Assembly (NCBI GenBank): GCA_037349315.1
Contig: JBAIAC010000030.1
Location: 13,475,501 to 13,539,500, forward strand
Length of the DNA: 64,000 nucleotides
Direction of reading: 5' to 3'
Source of the DNA: Chelydra serpentina
Taxonomy: Eukaryota; Chordata; Testudines; Chelydridae
The notes beneath the pieces were generated by a model. It did no database searches. It saw only the letters and a list, made by a program, of their open reading frames with translations, and was not told where the DNA came from. This document shows positions 56,400 through 64,000 of this stretch, one piece after another; position 1 is the stretch's first letter; each line of letters starts with the position of its first letter. Both the position numbers and the translations under genes were made by a program.

Positions 56400-56515
56400 C
56401 AGAAATGCATCCTGGGCCACAAGCTGCTTGCACTCAAACTCTTAACAGGTAACAAAGGCCTCAGCATGCTTATTAAACATCTCTTTCCTACAACTCTGCC
56501 TGCCTGTTCTCTTAT
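56400..56515 (+). repeat. Dispersed repeat, possible solo LTR end, copy 2
   Basis: The order actcaaactctta ... attaaacatctctttcctac then aactctgcctgcctgttc matches 41830-41945, with an AATAAA-like signal as ATTAAA. Type undecided. Confidence 0.4.
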
Positions 56516-56817
56516 CACTAGTGAAACAACGTCAGCGGAAGTTATCCTAATATATCTGAGCCCCAGACTGAGCTTTTAGGCTAAAATTCACCCTCTGGAG
56601 ATGGCCACCAAATAGGGTGACCACCCATCCCTAAGTGAATGTACATTTCCCAGTGTACAGTCCCAAAATGTACATTTCAAGTCCCAGTCCCGGGCTGAAT
56701 GACTCCGGGACAGCATTTGTCCTGGATTCCCTGCAGCATAGTCCGTGTCTGCTTCAGGCGCAGGGGCAGCGCCACCCACTTCCCGGTGGGGAAGGCTGAG
56801 GTGGGCATTAGCCTTCC
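56516..56817. other. No recognised gene
   Basis: Unassigned sequence between the dispersed repeat and the hAT MITE. Confidence 0.3.
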
Positions 56818-56825
56818 CTCACCAC

Positions 56826-57362
56826 CATAGGCACCAACTTTTGTCGGTGCTGGTGGGTGCTCGCGCCCCGGCCCCCCCCAACTCCACCCCCAGCCCCGCC
56901 CCTTCCCCAAATCCCCACCCCCGCCTCCTCCCCCGGGCGCCCTGTATCCCCCCACACACTGGGCCCGGCAGCTCCCCGCCAGCCCCCCCACCACGCGCCC
57001 AGCTCACCTCTCGGAGGCTCCGCCGGACAGGAAGCAGCAGCTGCCAGCCGCTTTTCCTGGCTCCCTCCAGCTGGTCGGCGGCACCTTGGGGGAGGGCTAT
57101 GGGAGGAGGTGGAGGCAGAGGGCCTGGCTCCGCCTCCACCTCCTCCCCATACCCCTCCCTCCCCCAAGGTGCTGCCGACCTGCTGGAGGGAGCCAAGAAA
57201 AGTGGCTGGCAGCTGCCGCTTCGCATCTGGCTGAGCCTTTGGAGGTGCAGAGGTGAGTTGGGCGCGCTGCGGGTTGGGGGGCTGGCGGGGAGTTGCTGGT
57301 GGGTGCTGAGCACCCACCAATTTTTCCCCATGGGTGCTCCAGCCCCGGAGTCGGGGCCTATG
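56826..57362. mobile_element. GC-rich hAT MITE of the CATAGGCGCCGACTCC family, copy 2
   Basis: The ends are CATAGGCACCAACTTTTG and the complement of CATAGGCCCCGACTCCGG. A perfect 8-bp duplication CTCACCAC lies at 56818-56825 and 57363-57370. The 537-bp interior holds large inverted blocks (ggctccctccagctggtcgg against the complement ggctccctccagcaggtcgg). Overlapping frames of 105-240 codons on both strands arise from the GC content and are not genes. Confidence 0.9.
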
Positions 57363-57370
57363 CTCACCAC

Positions 57371-58086
57371 AAGGCCCCTCCCAGACAGGCCAGAAGCCAG
57401 AGCCAGGCATTAGTAAGCACCACCCAGGGAGCCCAGGCCACTGCGGGAAGTTCCAGAGTCCTGGACCCTCCATCTGCCCAGGGGTGGGAACACAGGCTGG
57501 GGGCTGCTCTTGGGTACCCTGGCCCCCCACCCATTTTCATGATTCATAAGTCAATACCATCATCTTTCTTATTGCAAAGTGGAAGGGAACTTGCAGACAG
57601 GTGTTTAAAAAACAAAAAGGTGTCTAGCCGTGTCTTTTTAAAACTTTAATTTATAGCCATCCATAGTGTTGTATAGATTTTACACTTACAGAAAAATAAT
57701 AATCTCCCTTATTAAAGTTCATTAAAAAACACTGCTGTTTTTGTTACATGTCACAGCCTTCCTGCTGAGATTCCATAAAGCAGATATTAGATGGGATTTT
57801 GCTCTTCGGTGCAGATTTTAAGCACAGCAAAACTCAGCATGGTAATGGGAACCTGTCTCTCACCTATGTCTTCAAATGCATATAAAACAGTGGAAGGATT
57901 GAGAGGATAGTCTTGCCATGTGCCCAGCTCCCTCTGCACGGTGGTAGGTGCCCCCAACTCCCAATGAAGTTACTGGGAGACGTGAAAGCTCAGCACCTTG
58001 CAGAGAAACCCTGGAACAGTGTCATGTGAATGATGTTAAAATATTTTGAAAGGGAACCCAATTTAAGAATCAGTTACAACCTTGTC
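57371..58086. other. No recognised gene
   Basis: Unassigned sequence with C-rich and AT-rich halves. Confidence 0.3.
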
Positions 58087-59019
58087 CTACAAAGCAGGGC
58101 CAGATTTAGGGGCAGGAGACCCTGATGACCATCTGGGGTGCTGGGCTGGGGGTGGGGGGGCACCAGGCTCAGGGTGCTGTTTTTGTTGTTAGCAACAAAA
58201 GGGAAAATAGAACGTGTGAAGTAAACTGTTTCAGGTGTTCTGTGTGTGGATTAATTTTTCACTAACCTCCTAGAATGTTCTGGACCTTTGTAGAATCTCG
58301 TGGAACCTTCCAGACTTTCTGAGAATTATATTTTCCTTGAACCTCCTAGAATATTGTCAGCCATGCCCTTGCGGGTATATAAGGGACGAGGTGTCGCCAG
58401 TAAGTTAGTGAGATATAAGAATGAAGTGAAGTGAAGTGAGAGCCAAGCTATGATATTCTGAGCCTTGTTTTATTGGGTAATTGTGAAAGTGCATTTGTGT
58501 TTTAAGACTTGAAGAGTGTAAGTAGCGATTAATAAAGTACATATTTAATGAGACACCAGAGATAGCTATCGAACCCATATCTACGTAACAATAGAAAAGA
58601 AATACTGTTACTTCTTTTGCCATGCTTACCATGTAATGTTTGATGATTTTCTAAGACTGCAAAACATAAACTTTTGCTCTCCCTAATACGGTCTGGTTTT
58701 CCCTGTAGAAAATAAAAGATGCCCAGAAGAAGCCTTCAGGAGCTCAGTATAGGAAGTGAAAAGCTCAATTGCAATCTAATTTGCAGCAAGGGGCAAATTT
58801 GATAAGAGCAACATAGACCGGGCTTTAGGCAGTAGCGATCATCCTGGTGCAGAAGAAATCGAGGGGCAAAGCGTAAATGACGGAAGTCCTATTACTAAGG
58901 AATAGGTTTTCTTGGCAGCATAAAGGAGAATGATGATAAAAAAGAATATGGCTCACAAATTCAAGAGGGAATTTTTTTGGTCACTCATTGAGTCCATCGA
59001 AGAAAGGTTTTGACTAAGG

Positions 59020-59499
59020 AAGCACCACAAAAAGACCTGTGGTGGCGTTGTATGACCTTAGTAAGCAGCCGGCAGACAGGAAAATACTCTTGAACAACTG
59101 TACAGACCTTCAGCAGATGCTGACGCATGGGGAATGTTTGGACATCAATGATAAAGACCTCTATGTCCAATTTGACAACATCCATCACATTTTGCAACAT
59201 GGGAAGCACTCTCCACTCCAAATTCTCCAACTATTCATGATGCAGTGCTAAAGAACATTTTTCCTAATCTGTTGATAGCTCTGAAGATTCTGCTCATGCT
59301 GCCAGTCACAGTCGTGAGTGGTGAGCGCAGCTTTTCAAAGCTCGGGCTCATTAAAACATATCTTCGATCGACAGTGACCAATGAGAGACTGACATCGCTT
59401 GCTATTTTATCACTTGAAAATACCATTGGCCAGTCTTTGCATCTCTCTGACGCTGCGCTTCAGTTCGGGAGGGCGAAGACAAGAAAAGCGACCTTTTGA
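59020..59499 (+). pseudogene. hAT transposase C-terminal region
   Basis: Two frames join near 59240. The first ends QILQLFMMQC. The second (59245 on) reads NIFPNLLIALKILLMLPVTV, then SGERSFSKLGLIKTYLRST and NERLTSLAILSLEN, the hAT dimerisation domain with its conserved ERSFSKLK-type block. The frame change and loss of the upstream DDE part make it non-functional. It resembles hAT transposases in the group related to ZMYM-type proteins. Confidence 0.85.
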
Positions 59500-59530
59500 A
59501 CTAAAGGACTAGGGTTAACGTTCTAAAGCT

Positions 59531-59695
59531 AGCAACAGAGAGTCCTGTGGCACCTTATAGACTAACAGACGTATTGGAGCATAAGCTTTCGTGGGTGAAT
59601 ACCCACTTCTTCAGATGCATGCTTTGGAAAAAAAGATGCCACAGGACTCTTTGTTGCTTCTACAGATCCCGACTAACACGGCTACCCCTCTGATA
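59531..59695. mobile_element. Snapback retroelement copy nested in the hAT element
   Basis: The insertion is flanked by the perfect 12-bp duplication CGTTCTAAAGCT at 59519-59530 and 59696-59707. Its first part (gtcctgtggcaccttataga to gcagatgcatg region) is followed by an inverted copy of the element start: the right end is the complement of tatcagaggggtagccgtgt. A hammerhead-like core is on the minus strand, CUGAAGA at 59608-59614, a hairpin, then GAAA at 59587-59590. Confidence 0.78.
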
Positions 59696-60072
59696 CGTTC
59701 TAAAGCTGTCACCACTGTAACACTATTTAATACTGGTCCACCCAATGTTGGTGCACAATTCCATTTCTTGAGGTTAGTACATTTAAATTATTCTTAAAAT
59801 TAAAAAGTTTCTATAAGTTTAAAGGAAATGAATTTTTTTATTTGCGTATATATGGCATAAATAAACACAGATTTACATAGCCTAGCATGCAAAGTTATCG
59901 TCTTATATGACAGGGATGAATCATGCATGGAAATTGTGCATTGAAGTCATGAAACTGACTACAAATGAAATAAAAAATAAAGTATTCAAAAGTTTAACAG
60001 ATGGGGGGAGGGGCGCTGAAGATTCTCCATACCTGGGGCAAAATTTGGTCTAGGGACAGCCCTGCTACAAAG

Positions 60073-60944
60073 TCTATTCTTGCTAATGAGAAGTATGGTT
60101 AATTCTCTTTGCTTTTTAATTCCTTTTGCTATATTCAATCTGAGAGAGTTTAGCAGCATTTGATATGCTTTTTATCACAATATTTTGAGGGTACTAGCAT
60201 TCAGCAACACTAAATGTAGTATCGTAACAAGAAGCCAAGCCACTGTTTTATATACCGACATCTCTAAGCAATACAACCTAGCGTTTCATTTGCATTTTCA
60301 GTGCACATTAAGGAATGGGATATTTCCTTGTGACTCCCCAGTTGCCATTCCTGTCTCTGTGCTGTAGCATCCTTCTGTTCAGCAGATATTTTTGCTTTTT
60401 TTAATTCTCTGTTCTGAGGCTTATTATTCTGGGTTTAATTTCACTAAACCTCATCCACCCAATCTGTTGAACATTCTGTATCTATGTGTTTGTGTTATTC
60501 TTCCCAGTTTAGTACGATTTGGAGATCTGGCATTCTTGATCTCAGAGCTGTTATTTATTGATACCTTTCCAAACAACAAAAACCAGAAGCTAACTAACTA
60601 ATGACTTTCCACTTTGACAGGTCTGTTAATGGCACATCTTTCTCTTGCCCTTTAAGCACTCCAATCAAATTTCACTACAATAGAACAATTTCCATTTTTC
60701 TCTAGTCATTTATAGCCATCTCATTTATAGCTCTAAATACAATTAAAACAGCCTCCTCCTTTGCCTCCTAAATCAATTACCCACCATCTCCTCCTTAATT
60801 TTGACCCCAGCAAATAAGGTTGTGTTTAAACTGGGGATTTGTCTCAATTTCAGCCATCTGTAGCCAGCCATTGGCATAGATGCATTGTGGCAAGCTCCTA
60901 GAGTAAACAAGGGAAGTTGTAATTTGCAATGACAGAGCTTTTTA
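60073..60944. other. No recognised gene
   Basis: AT-rich unassigned sequence. Confidence 0.3.
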
Positions 60945-60945
60945 A

Positions 60946-60966
60946 AAACAAACAAACAAACAAACA
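60946..60966. repeat. (AAAC)n short tandem repeat
   Basis: Five aaac units in a row. Confidence 0.85.
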
Positions 60967-62509
60967 TAATATTAAGCTGACCCAGTGCAAATCTGCAAAT
61001 CACAACTTTGCCTATACCATCATAGCTGTTAATACCTCTATATTGGCTCCCTCTTTTTGACCTTACACCATTTCCATTTCTTTACATGTGTCTGTCAGAT
61101 TCTTTCTGCATTGCTTTCCCATTTCTGTGCAAGGCAGCAAGGTGCCACCATTCTATTTTTTGCTCCTTGTAAAGCCTGGATCTAGCATTAGTCTTAAGAT
61201 TCAATCAAGCAGCCAGATGTGACATATTTTCAAAGTTGGTCTCAAGGTAGCTAAGTAGGGAAACAAGCTTTTCCATCATAATTAGAAACCCTTCACATAA
61301 AAATTGATCATAACAGACAGTAGATCCATGTTATTATATTGTCTTCTTTCCCAGCCGAGTCAATTTGAGAAATTGTCATTAGAACAGTCCCCACCCTATC
61401 CCGTACATGTTTGTTGGGGAGGTAGAAGGGAAAATGGCCATGCAATATGAAGAAGTGAGTGAATGATTCATTATTTATTCTTTGAGCAACTATATGCTTT
61501 TGTTTTACTTTTGATTCATTAGTTATGAATATAGCCCCTGGCATACCTTAAGACTAAAGAAAACACAAAGATAAAAATCAATACAGTAGAAAAAAAGAAA
61601 CTAAGACACAATTTAAGACATCTGATCAAAAGATAGTGACTTTCCAAATCCATAAGCAACAAGGTGTATTTCCTGGTGAATGGCAGAGAGTTCACTATTC
61701 ACTTTGTGTTTGTGTGCATTAAAGATACCAAGATATTTACCTTTAATTTGCTGCACTCATATAGACCATGAAGATTTGTACGCTTTGATCTTCTCTTCTT
61801 TAACTACAGTCAGATGGCATGTAGTTGAAACATGAAGTCTAGTTCAGGCTGCAAAATACAGCAGGGGACTCTGTGGCCCAGTGGAGTTTTCACCAGTCTT
61901 TCATCTCTGTTGATCAAAGCTAGCTGCCCTGACCCAGATGATGTAAAATTATTCTGATCAGACTCCTGATGAAGTACTGTCTTGTTATTTGTTACTGGGA
62001 TTTCCAGGGAATGTCACAGAAGCATAACGCGTCTGGGGTGATTCATTACGTTTTACTACATTCAGTTCAAAGTACATCAAAAGTACACTACACTACTCTA
62101 AAACCCAGTAAGAGCCTAACCCTGAATCCATTTAGTCAATTGGAATCTTTCCACTGAGATGTATGAATTTTGGAAGAGGCCCTAATTTGGACCACAATAT
62201 TTCACTCAACTCCATGGAGGCAGACCCCTGACATTGTGTGGAGCTCAGTGCAGGATCAGGGCCTTTGATTTATCTTCAGGCCAAATACAATGGTATATTT
62301 TAGCCTCCCAGTAAGTAAATACATCAGTTGCAGTTATGGCAGATGCATCTGCCATATTGCTTTTTCTTTCAAGCATTTATTTCTTTTTAGCCATTTTGAT
62401 TTCCTTTTATCACAGATAATATTTCAATATTGCATTGGAAAGATCATTGTAGTGTGCGAGTCATAATAACTTGACTATAATACACAAATTACCCATGTGC
62501 AGAGGGCCA
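60967..62509. other. No recognised gene
   Basis: 1.5 kb AT-rich and unassigned, with no convincing repeat. Confidence 0.3.
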
Positions 62510-62645
62510 GCAAAAGGCCAAGGCACCATTTTGGTTCCATGCAAGGCCCTGATCCTGTAAAGAGCTCTGCAAAGCCCTGCACTCATATAGAGTCCCATGA
62601 TTTCAGCAGAGCTCCTCCCATGCAAAGCTCCTTGCAGTTTTAGGC
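62510..62645. repeat. Inverted repeat fragment, CTGATCCTG type
   Basis: Segments such as ggccctgatcctgtaaagag, agctctgcaaagc and agctcctcccatgcaaagct lie in partly inverted order, as in common reptile palindromic repeats. Confidence 0.4.
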
Positions 62646-62649
62646 CTAA

Positions 62650-63383
62650 GTTCTTCAAACAGGTCTTAAGTGCTACATAGGCCTTCCTCTGGACCTCTGC
62701 ATAGGTGTGAATGTCACCCTACAGGACACTAGAAATACTTTTTACTCAATTGTTCATAAACATTTTAGTACTCATCCATACCACCAATTTCCTCTTAAAT
62801 ATAAAACTTACCTTATTAAGCCACCCCACCTATGCACCATTCATTCTCTCTCTGATTGCATTCTGCAATTAACAGCATGCAGGCAAACTGCTACATCCAC
62901 AGGGAGGCCACTGAACCCAGCAGGGCTCCATGTGAATGCACTGCTGTCAGTTGCAGGATTGGGGGCCTCAGATGGCTGATAATACTATGACCAGCCCTTT
63001 CTTGAGAAAGAAAAACCTTAGTGTTTAGAAAATCGGATATATCTATCCCAACTCAAACATCAGCTTCTATTACAACCTAGATCTGGCTGCTTAAACTTTT
63101 GTGGGGTGGAGGGTGGGATAAGGTGACCCATAAAGAAGATGGCTGCCTGACTCCTGGTCTTCTCAACCTCCCTTCCCCCAAATCCTCATCAATTAAGGGC
63201 TCCCAAGTATCTAAACCATAACTTTCTGTCAGAAATTTACTAATTAAACAAGGGGGACCCTTTTAGTTGTATTGTTATGGATTCTGCTGGGGAAAATAGA
63301 AATGCCAAATGACCCAGGCCTGAGGCTCCAAGAAAGGTAAGGCCAAGGAAACCCAACAGTCTCTCACACAGGATTATGCAGCT
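62650..63383. other. No recognised gene
   Basis: Unassigned sequence that leads into the L1-like relic; the last part may be its 5' untranslated region. Confidence 0.3.
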
Positions 63384-64000
63384 ATGAAGGACTTTCTAAC
63401 TACCAAATTTGACCTTTTATCTCAAGATATCCGTGAGCTCTCTGAAGATGTGGGAGAAGTCAAAGCTCATTTTAGCTATTTAAGTAATGAACTACAAAAA
63501 GCTGCCATAGAACTGAAGGAGGTTAAAACAAAGAATGATTCCTTAAGGCAAAGACTAACTATTCTTGAAGAGAAACAAAAAGAACATCTTGAAAATAGAT
63601 CATGTAGGAATAATTTGTAGTTACTGGGGGTCCTTGAAGGACTGAAAGGGGAAAAAAATTATTTGCTTTCTCCAGAACACACTCTCTGAGGTACTAGGAT
63701 TGGATCCTCGTTTGCCTCCCCTGGAGGTTGAAAGGGCTCATTGAGTGGCAGGGGGCAGAAGGAGAGAGGACAATAATAACCACAAATGCAGCATCTTTAC
63801 ATTGCTAAGGTTTAATGGCAAAGTTAAGCTGATGTTTGCTGCTAGGCAAAAAGGAACTCTTAAGTATAAGGATTTTAAATTTTCTTTGTATCCAGACTTC
63901 TCTGTAAATTTAAGCAAGAAGAGAGCAGCACTTAATGGCATCAAATGAGCTCTCCAAGGATCACATATTAAATACAGCCTCAAATATCCTGAAATCTTCA
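63384..64000 (+). pseudogene. L1-like LINE ORF1 protein, broken and cut by the window end
   Basis: The frame opens with ATG at 63384. Residues 1-75 are a coiled coil (ELQKAAIELKEVKTKND, LRQRLTILEEKQKEHLE). ENRSCRNNL follows, the L1 ORF1 start of the RRM domain, then a stop. In further frames LGLDPRLPPLEVERAH lies at about 63695-63740 and the RRM continues as LLRFNGKVKLMFAARQKG and FSLYPDFSVNLSKKRAALNG at 63797-63948. The protein matches the L1 ORF1 (Transposase_22) family, an RNA-binding chaperone of the LINE particle. Stops and frameshifts make it non-functional. The window ends inside it. Confidence 0.85.

Larger units (their letters stand above)
58095..60064 (+). mobile_element. hAT transposon, internally deleted, with nested insertion
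   Basis: The 1,970-bp element begins CAGGGCCAGATTTAGGGG and ends with the complement of CAGGGCTGTCCCTAG. A perfect 8-bp duplication CTACAAAG lies at 58087-58094 and 60065-60072. It keeps parts of a transposase: an N-terminal piece near 58700-58910 and a C-terminal dimerisation region at 59245-59499. The central catalytic part is missing. A snapback retroelement copy sits at 59531-59695. Confidence 0.9.

Noticed and set aside
56745..57649. Frames of 118-240 codons in GC-rich DNA
   Set aside because: They overlap in several frames and on both strands inside a hAT MITE with defined ends and target duplication, so they are a composition effect.

Overview
The window is vertebrate nuclear DNA with no recognisable host protein-coding exon. 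It is AT-rich, intergenic or intronic sequence packed with transposable elements. The element spectrum points to a turtle, probably cryptodiran: CR1 LINE tails with ATTCTATGA-type ends, a SINE with a tRNA-like head and a CR1 tail at 21.17-21.35 kb, many Harbinger MITEs with TTA/TAA target duplications and TIRs of the GGCCTGGTCTACACTA type, and many hAT MITEs with 8-bp duplications. This assignment is inference from the repeats; a crocodilian is the main alternative.

Layout. 0-7.2 kb is a deep nest. A Penelope-like or other retroelement copy (1-728) is split by a 303-bp Harbinger MITE (358-660). A second copy of that MITE (1877-7154) is itself split by a complete ~5-kb autonomous Harbinger element (1912-6892). 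The large element carries an uninterrupted 427-aa DD35E transposase on the minus strand, a two-exon Myb/SANT-like partner gene on the plus strand broken by two in-frame stops, and a small antisense open reading frame inside the partner gene's intron. 7.2-14.4 kb holds imperfect repeats, a second and older Harbinger relic (10.4-11.6 kb) carrying a hAT MITE, and further hAT MITEs. 14.4-24.7 kb is mostly unique sequence with palindromic repeats, a SINE, a CR1 tail and a degenerate minisatellite. 24.7-32 kb is a dense MITE cluster with several precise insertions. 32.2-34.2 kb is a DIRS-like retrotransposon relic with a tyrosine-recombinase motif and inverted ends. 35-38.8 kb has a CA microsatellite, MITEs and a hAT MITE nested in a palindromic repeat. 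39-40.3 kb is a broken L1-like ORF2; 43.35 kb a snapback retroelement copy; 44.6-45.6 kb a 5'-truncated CR1. 48.5-49.4 kb and 56.8-57.4 kb are GC-rich repeats. 58.1-60.1 kb is an internally deleted hAT transposon with perfect 8-bp duplications and a nested snapback insertion. The window ends inside an L1-like ORF1 (63.38 kb onward).

The coding content therefore belongs to mobile elements. In Harbinger elements the transposase and the Myb-like protein work as a pair: the Myb-like protein helps bring the transposase to the nucleus and to the element ends. Here the transposase frame is open and the partner is not, so this copy could move only with help from another copy. Several long uninterrupted AT-rich stretches without recognisable repeats (about 9.46-10.11, 35.33-35.76, 36.40-36.90 and 55.15-56.13 kb) look like candidate conserved non-coding sequence, but this needs alignment to confirm.
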